DNA of 64,000 nucleotides from Serratia grimesii NBRC 13537 (GTDB lineage Bacteria; Pseudomonadota; Gammaproteobacteria; Enterobacterales; Enterobacteriaceae). Positions within the stretch are counted from its first letter, which is position 1. Every line of letters begins with the position of its first letter. Positions 1 to 9,026 of this stretch are shown here, in pieces. The position numbers and the translations under genes are program-made. Under the pieces are notes generated by a model. It saw nothing but the letters and a program-made list of their open reading frames with translations. It was not told the DNA's origin and searched no databases. Location: positions 124,001-188,000 of the forward strand of contig NZ_BCTT01000006.1 of the NCBI RefSeq assembly GCF_001590905.1, in the 5' to 3' direction.

Positions 1-436
1 CAATGCGAAACGCGGCTTCGTAGCGTTCCTCAATCAAGTCCACCTTACGATCCGACAGCACCACTTCGGCTTCTACTTCCGGGTGGTGCTGGAGGAATTC
101 GGTCAGGATCGGCGTTAAAACGCGGTTGCCAAACGTGACGGGCGCACTGATGCGCAGTAGACCACTGGGGGAACTCAACAGGGCCCGTGCACTTGCTTCA
201 GCGGCATCGGCATCGGCCAGCAGGCGGCGGCAGCGTTCATAGAACACCCGACCGGCCTCGGTCAGCCCTTGCCTGCGGGTGGTTCGGTTCAGCAGTGGTG
301 CATTCAGCCGGTGCTCCAGGTGGCGGATATGTTTGCCAACCATGGTTGGGGAGATAGCCATCTCCTCGGCCGCGGCGACAAAACTGCCTTTTTCCACGAC
401 TCGTACAAACACCGCCATGCTGGTTAATCGATCCAT
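1..436 (-). CDS. LysR-family transcriptional regulator (N-terminal part, runs off the window)
   Basis: The first 145 residues are present, beginning MDRLTSMAVFVRVVEKGSF at the CAT ending at 436. They contain a LysR winged helix-turn-helix (about residues 1-60, with the typical GSFVAAAEEMAIS helix and the LNRTTRR wing). The start of the effector-binding domain follows (GLLRISAPVTFG, about 90 onward). The C-terminal half lies beyond base 1. The gene is divergent from the quinone oxidoreductase at 557, about 120 bases away. LysR proteins often regulate the divergent gene, so that oxidoreductase is a plausible target (inference). The ligand cannot be guessed. Confidence 0.9.
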   Translation of the reverse strand, partial: MDRLTSMAVFVRVVEKGSFVAAAEEMAISPTMVGKHIRHLEHRLNAPLLNRTTRRQGLTEAGRVFYERCRRLLADADAAEASARALLSSPSGLLRISAPVTFGNRVLTPILTEFLQHHPEVEAEVVLSDRKVDLIEERYEAAFRI

Positions 437-556
437 TATAAACCCCTGGTGTTTTCTGAACGCTCTGTGGGCCACTTTGCTTGATTATAGCGCTTTGCGA
501 TAATCATTCTATCGACCGTCAGTGCGTTATTGGCGGAAATTTCCCGGAGCAGCAAC

Positions 557-1537
557 ATGCATGCATTAGCGTTTGAACAATTTGGCGGGCCAGATGTGCT
601 CGAATACCTTGAACTGCCGACGCCTGCGGTAGCGGCGGGCGCGGTGCAGGTGCGAATGGGGGCTGCCGGGTTGAATTTTGCCGATATTTACCGTCGCAAG
701 GGCAATTACGTACTGCATGGCAATCCGCCACATATTGGCGGTTACGAAGGTGTGGGCACCATTATTGCTGTGGGTGCCGGTGTCAAAGGTTGGCAGGTAG
801 GGGAGCGAATTGGTTTTGCTGATGTGCCTTTCTGCCATGCTACGCGCATCAATGTGCCGATAGAACATGCGTTACGGCTGCCGCAGGCGCTAAGTGATGT
901 AGAAGCCGCGTCTATTTTGTTGCAGGGGCTGACGGCACAATATCTGATTAATGACAGCGTGCAGGTAAAAGCGGGCGATCGTACATTGGTGCATGCAGCG
1001 GCTGGCGGTGTTGGGCAAATCCTGACTCGCATGCTGGTTGCACGGGGTGCGCAGGTTTACGCTGTGGTGTCTTCGGCACATAAACAACAGATTGCTATGA
1101 ATAACGGCGCAGCAGCGGCCTTCACCTATCAGCAAGACTGGGTTGCGCAAATTGCCGCGTTGACCGACGGCGGCGTGGAGTATGGTTTTGACTCGGTGGG
1201 TATCACATTGCAGCAGAGCATTGACGCACTGCGCCCCGGTGGTCGTGTGGTAACTTTTGGGATGGCGGGCGGCGAGGCCCCGGCAATTTCTGCTTATAGC
1301 TTGATGATGGACTCCAAAGGCGTAGTCGGTGGCGACCTCTGGACGTATCTCAACAGTGGCGAAGCGCGACGTGATCGCGCCGAACGCTTGTTCAGCAGCT
1401 GGCAGAACGGCGAATTTGCTGTGCCGCATATCGAAACCTTCCCACTTAGCGACGGGGCGGCGGCCCATCGTCGACTGGAAGACCGTAGTTTTGCCGGCAA
1501 AATTGTCTTGCTCAACGATCGCGACCCGCAGAGTTAA
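557..1537 (+). CDS. Zinc-independent quinone oxidoreductase (MDR superfamily)
   Basis: A 326-residue medium-chain dehydrogenase/reductase of the NADPH:quinone reductase type. It has an N-terminal GroES-like domain, including NFADIYRRKG typical of quinone oxidoreductases, and a Rossmann NADPH-binding segment with HAAAGGVGQILTRM (about residue 146). The catalytic-zinc cysteine/histidine set of alcohol dehydrogenases is absent. The likely reaction is NADPH-dependent one- or two-electron reduction of quinones or enals in the cytoplasm. I chose ATG 557 because GGAG at 546-549 lies 7 bases before it. An in-frame TTG at 530 would add nine unrelated residues. It is divergent from the LysR gene. Confidence 0.9.
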   Translation: MHALAFEQFGGPDVLEYLELPTPAVAAGAVQVRMGAAGLNFADIYRRKGNYVLHGNPPHIGGYEGVGTIIAVGAGVKGWQVGERIGFADVPFCHATRINVPIEHALRLPQALSDVEAASILLQGLTAQYLINDSVQVKAGDRTLVHAAAGGVGQILTRMLVARGAQVYAVVSSAHKQQIAMNNGAAAAFTYQQDWVAQIAALTDGGVEYGFDSVGITLQQSIDALRPGGRVVTFGMAGGEAPAISAYSLMMDSKGVVGGDLWTYLNSGEARRDRAERLFSSWQNGEFAVPHIETFPLSDGAAAHRRLEDRSFAGKIVLLNDRDPQS

Positions 1538-1594
1538 AAGCGCCGCTTGCCGACATGCTACACTGACCGCCGAAAGGTAAGCGGGGTCAGCAGG

Positions 1595-2467
1595 ATGGAA
1601 GTCATACGCGCAGCAATAGAAAAACAGGTGATCAGTCTGACCGGGCTGGCTCTCGGCGGTGTCGATTTTGAAAATCCGCCGGGTGATCCGGGCCTGTTTG
1701 GTCCACAGTCGGTCATCTGGCGAGTACACAGTGACTTTACCTCTATGTTGTGCGGCGGTGTCAGCGCCTTGTTATTGCAGATGCTGCACCCCTTGGCGCT
1801 GGCCGGGGTGTGGGATCATTCCAACTTCCGTGACGATATGCTTGGCCGTTTGCGACGTACCAGCCAGTTTGTGTCTGTCACCACCTTTGGCCCTACCGCA
1901 GAGGCCGAACGGTTGATCGCCAAAGTGAAAGCGATTCATCTGAAGGTCAACGGGATCAGTAGCGACGGCAGGCCCTATGCCGCCAGCGATCCTGACTTAC
2001 TCACTTGGGTACACGTGGTGGAAAGCAGCTGTTTTTTGGCCAGCCATTTGCGCTATCGCAACCCGCATCTCTCCCGAGACCAGCAAGACCGCTATTACGG
2101 TGAATCTGCGCGTGTAGCTGCCGCCTTGGGTGCACGCGATATTCCTACCTCCTGTACCGCGGTGGAGGATTACCTGCAACGGATGCGGCCTCAGTTGATG
2201 TGCGATGAACGCACGCGGGAAGTGGCGCGCATTCTGCTGGCAGCCCCGGCACCGAGCACGCTGGCGCGGCCCTTTGGTGCCCTGGTGATGCAGGCTGGTA
2301 TCGATTTGTTGCCGGATTGGGCGCAACAGCAGTTTGGTTTTTATCCCAGTGCATTGCGGCAGCGGCTGGTGAGAGTCGGTGCCGGTGGCGTCGGTAAAGT
2401 GCTGCGTTCTTCGATGCGTAACGGTTCCTATCAGCGAGCCTTACGCCGAATTGGTCGGTCTGCCTGA
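1595..2467 (+). CDS. MpaB-family (DUF2236) oxygenase
   Basis: A 290-residue protein resembling the oxygenase-MpaB/DUF2236 family, related to latex-clearing rubber oxygenase. Family-like segments are HSDFTSMLCGGVSALLLQML near residues 45-65, the HPLALAGVWDHSNF histidine cluster, and WVHVVESSCFLAS with the following RYRNP. In this family conserved histidines bind haem b. Substrates of bacterial members are mostly unknown. ATG 1595 is preceded by AGCAGG, although an in-frame ATG lies at 1547. It follows the quinone oxidoreductase by about 57 bases on the same strand, so co-transcription is possible. The family call is good; function is unknown. Confidence 0.75.
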   Translation: MEVIRAAIEKQVISLTGLALGGVDFENPPGDPGLFGPQSVIWRVHSDFTSMLCGGVSALLLQMLHPLALAGVWDHSNFRDDMLGRLRRTSQFVSVTTFGPTAEAERLIAKVKAIHLKVNGISSDGRPYAASDPDLLTWVHVVESSCFLASHLRYRNPHLSRDQQDRYYGESARVAAALGARDIPTSCTAVEDYLQRMRPQLMCDERTREVARILLAAPAPSTLARPFGALVMQAGIDLLPDWAQQQFGFYPSALRQRLVRVGAGGVGKVLRSSMRNGSYQRALRRIGRSA

Positions 2468-2631
2468 GTCATCACACACTATAATTGTCATCAATAACCC
2501 AATGTTTAGGACCACTTTTGAGACTTTTACGGGTGATCCTGTCGCTAATGCGCTTTACACTGGGCACAAGCCAAATTCCATTTTATTTAGCGTGCAGCAT
2601 TATTCTGCGCCTTGACCCTATTTGAGGTTAT

Positions 2632-3735
2632 ATGAACGAGTCACACGTACTTGCTGAAGTCAGTAATGAGAACCAGACGCTGGTGGCGGTGGTTCAGCAA
2701 GATAGTCGGGCTGCCTATTTTTATATTTATCCTTCAGAAGAAAATAGCGAACGTTTCCAGGTGCGTGCCTGTTGGTTACGCAACCTGGCGGCTGCGCCAC
2801 TGCAAGAAGACAGTGCAGCACTGGCGCTGGGCCAGCCACCGATGCTGGCGGCCGAATTTTGCCGCAATCTGGAAGGCGAAGCGCCATTGAATCCGGAAGG
2901 ATTGATGGTGGTATGGACAGAGAGTGATGACGGTGCGGCGCTGTGGTATTACGGTCAATTGTTGGCGGTGATCCCTGGCTGGAGTCTGTATATCGACCAT
3001 TCGGTATGCTATTCCGCCAGCTGTATCAAAGAGAGCCCGTTGGCTTATCCACTCGGATCCGCGTCGACCAATACCCAGTATGCGCTGGCGGAAAACACCC
3101 GTCAGTTCTGGCGCAGTTGGCAGCGGGAAGAGGGTAACCCATGGCCAAAAATGCAGAACGACTATCAGGCGATTTACGATCAGCATTTTGGCCCTTCGGT
3201 TAAATACTATGCGATCGATCAGGGTAAATGGCCACCGATGGCGATTACTCAGCATGAGCGTGATGGTATCTACTATTTTCTCACCATGGGTGTCAGCATC
3301 CGACCGATGCCGTGGGTGGAGATTTTGTTTAATGACGACACGTCCCGCTATCGCCGTATGGAAATGGGCATCGCCATCGATGGCCAGTACATGAACGAAG
3401 AGAATGCTGTGCAGATGGCCAGCGCACTGGCCGGGTTCGCCCATGCGCCATGGGCTAAAATTACGTGGTTTGGCGAAGGTCATACTCTGGAATCGGAGGT
3501 GGCACCTCAGGGTTATGAGGGCTACGTGCTGTCCTCCTCGTTTTACCCCTATAGTGAACATCTGAACCTGCCGAAACAATATGGCGACCCGGTGAATATT
3601 TTTTGGGCCAGTCCGGTATTTGAAGCCGAGCGCCTGCTGGCGCACGCGACGCCGAATGGCGGTCACGATCTGGTGAATAAGTTGCGTGAACAGGGGGTTG
3701 ACCATATCTTCCGCCCACGCCAACCGGTATGCTAA
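2632..3735 (+). CDS. Suppressor-of-fused (SUFU) domain protein, putative
   Basis: A 367-residue soluble protein without signal peptide or membrane segment. The middle and C-terminal part (roughly residues 160-350) looks like the bacterial SUFU domain family. It has YDQHFGPSVKYYAIDQG, a TMGVSIRPMPWVEI strand and an FWASPVFEAER block near the end. SUFU-domain proteins are common in bacteria and often sit near toxin-immunity or unrelated genes. Their biochemical role is mostly unknown. Start ATG 2632 has GAGGTT just upstream. It precedes the isochorismatase-type hydrolase by 27 bases and may share its transcript. The assignment is by recognition of sequence style and needs a profile search. Confidence 0.55.
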   Translation: MNESHVLAEVSNENQTLVAVVQQDSRAAYFYIYPSEENSERFQVRACWLRNLAAAPLQEDSAALALGQPPMLAAEFCRNLEGEAPLNPEGLMVVWTESDDGAALWYYGQLLAVIPGWSLYIDHSVCYSASCIKESPLAYPLGSASTNTQYALAENTRQFWRSWQREEGNPWPKMQNDYQAIYDQHFGPSVKYYAIDQGKWPPMAITQHERDGIYYFLTMGVSIRPMPWVEILFNDDTSRYRRMEMGIAIDGQYMNEENAVQMASALAGFAHAPWAKITWFGEGHTLESEVAPQGYEGYVLSSSFYPYSEHLNLPKQYGDPVNIFWASPVFEAERLLAHATPNGGHDLVNKLREQGVDHIFRPRQPVC

Positions 3736-3762
3736 TTTCCGATTCTATTCACGGGGGTTATC

Positions 3763-4290
3763 ATGAAGTCAGCGCTGTTGATTATTGATGTGCAGAAAGG
3801 ATTATTTACGCCGCCGCCAGCAGATGCAGAGGCGACGATTAATCGCATTAACAGCTTGAGCACCGCTGCCCGTCGGGCCGGAGTACCTGTAATTTTTATC
3901 CAGCACCAGACCCCGGACGACGAGCTGGCGCACGGCAGCGATGCCTGGCAGATTGACCGCCGTTTGCAAGTGCAAGACGGCGATCATCGGGTGGAGAAAA
4001 CCACGCCGGACTCCTTCCTGCGGACCGGGCTGGGGCCGTTGCTGGTGGCTAATGGTGTTTCGCACCTGGTGGTCTGCGGCTACTCCAGCGAGTTTTGCGT
4101 CGACACCACCACCCGTCGTGCCGCTGGGTTAGGCTACCCGGTGACGCTGGCCGCCGATGCACATACCAGTCACGACAAAGCGCACGCGACCGGTCAGCAG
4201 ATTCGTGATCATCACAATGCCACGTTATCTAGCATCGAAAGTTTCGGCGTACTGATCAACGCACTGCCGACGGCGGAAATTCACTTTTGA
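3763..4290 (+). CDS. Isochorismatase-family cysteine hydrolase
   Basis: A 175-residue cytoplasmic hydrolase of the isochorismatase/nicotinamidase superfamily. The catalytic triad is visible: Asp9 in LLIIDVQKG, a lysine in HRVEKTTPDSF, and the nucleophilic cysteine in CGYSSEFCVDTTTR. The HTSHDKAHATGQQIRDHHN stretch matches the C-terminal helix region. Length is normal. The substrate is not determined; most chromosomal relatives hydrolyse amides or remain uncharacterised. GGGGG followed by TTATC precedes the ATG. It is the last gene of a same-strand run ending at the hairpin at 4304-4333. Confidence 0.9.
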   Translation: MKSALLIIDVQKGLFTPPPADAEATINRINSLSTAARRAGVPVIFIQHQTPDDELAHGSDAWQIDRRLQVQDGDHRVEKTTPDSFLRTGLGPLLVANGVSHLVVCGYSSEFCVDTTTRRAAGLGYPVTLAADAHTSHDKAHATGQQIRDHHNATLSSIESFGVLINALPTAEIHF

Positions 4291-4303
4291 GCGCCGGATA
4301 AAA

Positions 4304-4333
4304 AGCGGGCCCGATATATGCGTTGGGCCCGCT
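4304..4333. terminator. Convergent rho-independent terminator
   Basis: Perfect 9-bp stem AGCGGGCCC (4304-4312) with GGGCCCGCT (4325-4333) and a 12-base loop between convergent genes. Reading on the minus strand, the stem is followed by TTTTTATCC, so it best terminates the minus-strand dehydrogenase gene. The plus-strand tail (AACGTTATTTC) is weaker. Confidence 0.75.
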
Positions 4334-4337
4334 AACG

Positions 4338-5213
4338 TTATTTCAATCCCGCCCTGCGTGCTGCCACTTTGGCCAGCGCTGACCAGTCCAAATCTGCATC
4401 GCCCTGCGCCACCGCATCAAGGAAATTGTCCTTCAACACGCTGGCGAACGGCATGGGGGTGTGGCTGTTGGCACCGGCCTCCAATGCCAGGCTCACGTCT
4501 TTCATACCCAGGCTTAATTTGAAGCCGGCCGGTTCGAACTTCTCTTCGGCAATCAGGGAACCATAACCCTTGTAGGCCGGGGAAGCGAACAGGGTGCTGC
4601 TGAGCATTTGCAGATAATCCGCGCCGGAAACCCCATAGTTGCGCACCAGCGCACTGCCTTCGGCCATCGCTTCAATCGCACTGGCCAGCGTGAAGTTGGC
4701 GGCGATTTTGACGATATTGGCCTGTTCGGGCTGTTCGCCAAAATGCCAGGTCTGCTGGCCGAGTACCTCAAACAGCGGCTGCACTTTGGCGATCAGTTGC
4801 GCATCGCCTGCCGCCAGAATGTTCAGCTTACCGGCTGCGGCAACGTCTACCCGCCCCAGTACCGGTGCGGCGATATAGCCAATATTGTGTTGCGCGTGCA
4901 ACGCAGCCAGTCGCCTGGCCAGTGCGACCGAGACAGTCGCCATGTTGATGTGGATGGTTCCCGGTTGCAGTCGTTGCAGCAACCCGCTTTCCACCACCAC
5001 CTGTTCGGTCGCGGCGTCATTTGCCAGCATGGTGATCAGCACATTCACGTCGGCCAGTTCATCAGCCTGCTGTACCTGCTGGGCTCCGGCGGCGGCCAAC
5101 GGTTGTGCTGCCTGAGGGGAGCGATTCCATACTTTCAGCGTATAGCCCGCTTGTAACAGATTGGCAGCCATCGCGCTGCCCATACCGCCAAGTCCGGCAA
5201 ATCCGATCTTCAT
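4338..5213 (-). CDS. NAD(P)-dependent beta-hydroxyacid dehydrogenase family oxidoreductase
   Basis: A 291-residue member of the 3-hydroxyisobutyrate dehydrogenase/6-phosphogluconate-dehydrogenase-like family. It begins MKIGFAGLGGMGSAMAANLL, the GxGxxG dinucleotide-binding loop. The family segments ITMLANDAATEQVV, a substrate-loop region around PVLGR, and the helical C-terminal domain with KIAANFTLASAIEAMAEG follow; this lysine corresponds to the catalytic lysine. The acid substrate is not identifiable. Start 5213 has GGAACGCAGT upstream of ATG; a longer in-frame start exists at 5246. It stands alone, about 80 bases downstream of the SDR remnant on the same strand. Confidence 0.9.
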   Translation of the reverse strand: MKIGFAGLGGMGSAMAANLLQAGYTLKVWNRSPQAAQPLAAAGAQQVQQADELADVNVLITMLANDAATEQVVVESGLLQRLQPGTIHINMATVSVALARRLAALHAQHNIGYIAAPVLGRVDVAAAGKLNILAAGDAQLIAKVQPLFEVLGQQTWHFGEQPEQANIVKIAANFTLASAIEAMAEGSALVRNYGVSGADYLQMLSSTLFASPAYKGYGSLIAEEKFEPAGFKLSLGMKDVSLALEAGANSHTPMPFASVLKDNFLDAVAQGDADLDWSALAKVAARRAGLK

Positions 5214-5293
5214 ACTGCGTTCCTTTTTCAGGTTGGATCCCTTCACCCTAACGCGATGGGCCAGGAACGCAAATGGCGCAATGTAACGCTTTC

Positions 5294-5808
5294 TTAACCG
5301 ACCCGCGCGCCGCCGTTAATCGAGGTGATGGTGCCGGTAACGAACGAGGCTTCTTTTGACGCTAACCACAGTGCGGCGCTGGCGATGTCTTCTACCCGGC
5401 CGGTGCGGCCCATCGGCGTTTCAGCGGCGATGGCGTCAATGCGATCCTGCGGTAGCCCGGTGCCGAAGAAGCGAGTATCGGCGATAAAGCCCGGCGCAAT
5501 GGCGTTGACAGTAATCCCCAACTCGCCAAGTTCACGCGCCAAACTGAGGGTAAAAACCTGCACGCCGGCTTTGGCGGCGGAATAACCTAATGCACCCGCG
5601 CTGCCGCTGCCGCATTGGGCGGCAATCGAGCTCAGATTAATGATGCGGCCGCCCGGTTTGCTCAGGTGTGGCAACATCGCCAGGGTAAACAGGAAGGTAC
5701 TTTTCAGATTCCCTTCGATCACCGCATCCCATTCTTGTTCGGCCTGCGCCAATGGCGTATTGCCGCTGAACAGGCGCTGAATTGGCAACCTGCGGTGATT
5801 GACAACCC
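5294..5808 (-). pseudogene. Short-chain dehydrogenase/reductase remnant lacking its N terminus
   Basis: The frame encodes the C-terminal two-thirds of a classical SDR: NLSSIAA with the catalytic serine, GYSAAKAGV with the Tyr-x-x-x-Lys pair, VNAIAPGFIADTRF, and a normal end, VTGTITSINGGARVG. The N-terminal Rossmann part (TGxxxGIG, about 80 residues) is missing. Homology appears to begin at a degraded NNAG motif, read here as VVNHRR; a base gain and loss would restore VNNAG. Upstream of about 5808 the sequence is instead the trpS2 promoter/leader. The remnant cannot bind NAD(P) in the usual way and is probably a non-functional left-over of the event that placed trpS2 here (inference). Confidence 0.7.
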
Positions 5809-5828
5809 GCATACCGGGGGGATACCTT
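5800..5828 (+). promoter_or_regulatory. Candidate sigma-70 promoter of the trpS2 leader
   Basis: A perfect TTGACA at 5800-5805 is followed after 17 bases by TACCTT (5823-5828), a weak -10. The -35 box falls inside the degraded NNAG codons of the SDR remnant, so the promoter spans the junction. Transcription from it would begin almost on the leader ATG. Either the leader is translated from the very 5' end or from the second ATG, or the real promoter is further upstream. Confidence 0.35.
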
Positions 5829-5834
5829 AAAAGC

Positions 5835-5872
5835 ATGAATATACCGATGCAATCCACACTCAATCAGTCTTG

Positions 5873-5888
<16 letters not shown>
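5835..5888 (+). CDS. trpS2 attenuator leader peptide (tandem Trp codons)
   Basis: A 17-codon frame, MNIPMQSTLNQSWWRLF, ends TAA at 5886-5888. Two adjacent TGG codons lie at 5871-5876, four codons before the stop, exactly where a Trp-sensing leader needs them. The sequence TTGGTGGCGC around the codons and GTATTCAC after the stop recall the E. coli trp leader. An internal ATG at 5847 could also start a 13-residue peptide; neither start has a strong ribosome-binding site. Its role would be to let ribosome position report charged tRNA-Trp levels. Confidence 0.8.
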
Positions 5889-6995
<1,107 letters not shown>

Positions 6996-7004
6996 ACTGA
7001 AACG

Positions 7005-7031
7005 CACCGGGATGCTTCCGTCATCCCGGTG
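7005..7031 (+). terminator. Hairpin after trpS2
   Basis: Perfect 10-bp stem CACCGGGATG (7005-7014) with CATCCCGGTG (7022-7031) and a 7-base loop, 10 bases after the trpS2 stop. No T-run follows, so it may be a 3'-end stabilising hairpin rather than an efficient intrinsic terminator. Confidence 0.5.
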
Positions 7032-7067
7032 ATGAGCTTGATCACGCGTCATTTCCCAGCCATAAAA

Positions 7068-7114
7068 CCATCATCCCGTTGTCACAAAGTTATTCGTTAA
7101 TAGGTGCCCATAAT
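7068..7114 (+). promoter_or_regulatory. Candidate PhoB box and -10 of the phn operon
   Basis: CCATCAT (7068-7074) and TTGTCAC (7079-7085) lie 11 bases apart and match the PhoB half-site CTGTCAT in 5 and 6 of 7 positions. A weaker third half follows at 7090. A CATAAT -10 hexamer stands at 7109-7114, before phnC at 7143. The placement fits PhoB activation of a phosphonate transporter. The spacer is not the usual A/T-rich one, so confidence is limited. Confidence 0.4.
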
Positions 7115-7142
7115 GATTAGCCACTGAAACCAGAGAAATCAT

Positions 7143-7976
7143 ATGGCTCAGGCACTGTTAAAACTTGCACCGACTGACTTTCCAGGGCAACAAGCGATTC
7201 CATCTCGTAAGGTGTTATCGGTAAAAGGCTTAGGTAAAGCATATAAATCTCAGCAACGGGTATTGGACGATATCAATTTCGATCTGCACGTTGGTGAGTT
7301 TGTTGCGGTGATCGGGCGTTCCGGCGCCGGTAAATCCACGCTGCTCCATACCTTAAACGGGACGATTCCTTCGAGCTGTGGCGAGATGCTGCATTTTGAG
7401 GACGATGGCGTAGCGCAGGATATCGCCCAGCTTTCCGCCCGTCAGATGCGTCAGTGGCGTGCCCGTTGCGGCATGATCTTCCAGGATTTCTGCCTGGTAC
7501 CACGGCTGGATGTGATGACCAACGTGCTGTTGGGCCGTCTGAGCCACACCTCTACCCTGAAATCCTTCTTCAAAATGTTTGATGACGCCGACCGTGCTCG
7601 TGCTATCGAACTGTTGCAATGGCTCAATATGCTGCCGCATGCCCTACAGCGTGCCGAGAACCTGTCAGGTGGCCAGATGCAGCGTGTGGCGATCTGCCGG
7701 GCGCTGATGCAAAACCCCAAAATCCTGCTGGCCGATGAGCCGGTGGCGTCACTCGATCCGAAAAACACCCGTCGCATTATGGATGCGCTGCAAAAAGTCA
7801 GTGAAAACGACATTGCGGTCATGGTGAACCTGCATTCGGTCGAGCTGGTGAAAGAATATTGCACCCGGGTGATCGGCATTGCCCAGGGCAAGATCGTGTT
7901 TGACGGGCACCCTTCGCAATTGAACGAACGGATATTGCACCAGCTGTATGGCGAGGACGCCAATCAGATCCATTGA
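7143..7976 (+). CDS. phnC: Phosphonate-type ABC transporter, ATP-binding protein
   Basis: A 277-residue ATPase with Walker A GRSGAGKS (58-65), the Q-loop [17 protein letters not shown], the ABC signature [10 protein letters not shown], Walker B ILLADEP, and the switch histidine in MVNLHSVEL. The [16 protein letters not shown] ending is typical of PhnC. It energises import through the two PhnE permeases. An N-terminal extension of about 22 residues precedes the first ABC strand. phnD follows after 41 bases. No C-P lyase, phosphonatase or phosphite dehydrogenase gene is in this window, so the imported phosphorus compound (phosphonate, phosphite or another oxyanion) is undetermined. Confidence 0.92.
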   Translation: MAQALLKLAPTDFPGQQAIPSRKVLSVKGLGKAYKSQQRVLDDINFDLHVGEFVAVIGRSGAGKSTLLHTLNGTIPSSCGEMLHFEDDGVAQDIAQLSARQMRQWRARCGMIFQDFCLVPRLDVMTNVLLGRLSHTSTLKSFFKMFDDADRARAIELLQWLNMLPHALQRAENLSGGQMQRVAICRALMQNPKILLADEPVASLDPKNTRRIMDALQKVSENDIAVMVNLHSVELVKEYCTRVIGIAQGKIVFDGHPSQLNERILHQLYGEDANQIH

Positions 7977-8017
7977 GTATTTCTTCACTTTTACCTTTAC
8001 ACACACAAGGCATCGTA

Positions 8018-8950
8018 ATGAAAAAAGTATTGAGTCTGACCACCCTGATGGCTGGCGCGATGATGGTCTTTAATGCAACGGCAGCGGATGTACCTAAAGT
8101 ACTGAATCTGGGGATTCTCGGCGGGCAAAACGCCACCCAGCAGATCGGTGATAACCAGTGCGTGAAGCAGTTCCTGGATAAAGAACTGAACGTGGACACC
8201 AAACTGCGTAACTCTTCTGACTATTCCGGCGTGATTCAGGGCCTGCTGGGCGGCAAGATTGACCTGGTGCTAAGTATGTCACCGTCGTCATTTGCGTCGG
8301 TGTACATCAAGGATCCGAAAGCCGTAGACATTGTGGGTATCGCGGTTGATGACGTTGACCAGTCACGTGGTTATCACTCGGTTGTGATCGTTAAAGCCGG
8401 CAGCCCGTATAAAAAGCTGGAAGACCTGAAAGGCAAAGCTGTTGGTTTCGCCGATCCGGATTCCACTTCCGGCTTCCTGATCCCGAATCAGGAATTCAAG
8501 AAACTGTTCGGCGGTACCGTCGACAACAAATACAACAACACTTTCTCTAGCGTCACCTTCTCTGGCGGCCATGAGCAAGATGTCCTCGGTGTGTTGAATG
8601 GTCAGTTCGAAGGTGCCGTAACCTGGGCGTCGATGATCGGCGACTACAACACCGGTTACACCAGCGGCGCGTTCACCCGCATGATCCGTATGGATCATCC
8701 AGACCTGATGAAACAGATCCGCATTATCTGGCAGTCGCCATTGATCCCGAATGGCCCGATCCTGGTAAGCAACGCGCTGCCAGCGGAGTTCAAAGCCAAA
8801 GTTGTCACCGCGATCAAGAAGCTGGATAAGGATGACCACCAGTGCTTTATCAAAGCGATGGGCGGCAAACAGCACATCGGTGAAACGACGCTGGCAGAGT
8901 ACCAGAACATCATCGATATGAAGCGTGAGCTGACCAAAGGCGACCGTTAA
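8018..8950 (+). CDS. phnD: Phosphonate-type ABC transporter, periplasmic binding protein
   Basis: A 310-residue exported binding protein. It starts MKKVLSLTTLMAGAMMV at ATG 8018 with AAGG at 8007-8010; the signal peptide probably ends after NATAA near residue 23. PhnD-like features are LNLGILGGQNAT at the mature N terminus, the ligand-loop region LVLSMSPSSFASVY, and DPDSTSGFLIPN, where PhnD-family proteins contact the phosphonate through Ser/Thr-rich turns. It delivers ligand to PhnE. The divergent first strand (LGILGGQNATQQI instead of the usual FGIISTE) suggests a ligand specificity differing from E. coli PhnD (inference). Confidence 0.9.
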   Translation: MKKVLSLTTLMAGAMMVFNATAADVPKVLNLGILGGQNATQQIGDNQCVKQFLDKELNVDTKLRNSSDYSGVIQGLLGGKIDLVLSMSPSSFASVYIKDPKAVDIVGIAVDDVDQSRGYHSVVIVKAGSPYKKLEDLKGKAVGFADPDSTSGFLIPNQEFKKLFGGTVDNKYNNTFSSVTFSGGHEQDVLGVLNGQFEGAVTWASMIGDYNTGYTSGAFTRMIRMDHPDLMKQIRIIWQSPLIPNGPILVSNALPAEFKAKVVTAIKKLDKDDHQCFIKAMGGKQHIGETTLAEYQNIIDMKRELTKGDR

Positions 8951-8976
8951 TCATCGGATTACGTCCTGACCGATCC

Positions 8977-9003
8977 AAAGGGGTTCAGCGTGCTGAGCCC
9001 CTT
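8977..9003 (+). terminator. Intercistronic hairpin between phnD and phnE
   Basis: AAAGGGG-t-TCAGC pairs with GCTGA-g-CCCCTT, followed by TGTTTC. Such stems behind binding-protein genes commonly stabilise the upstream message or partly terminate, giving more binding protein than permease. No long T-run is present. Confidence 0.5.
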
Positions 9004-9026
9004 GTTTCATAAGATGGAAACCTATT

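Noticed and set aside
2776-3723. Long antisense open frame of about 315 codons inside the SUFU-like gene
   Set aside because: It mirrors the plus-strand gene through codon bias, has no ribosome-binding site and shows no family resemblance. Similar antisense frames at 890..1729, 25813..26508 and 6114..6770 were rejected for the same reason.
5800-5860. TrpR operator at the trpS2 promoter
   Set aside because: No ACTAGT-type palindrome of the trp operator is present; control appears to be by attenuation alone.
5294-5863. Intact 189-residue SDR gene
   Set aside because: The frame is open, but the cofactor-binding N terminus is absent and the first 18 codons are trpS2 leader DNA read backwards, so it is treated as a remnant.
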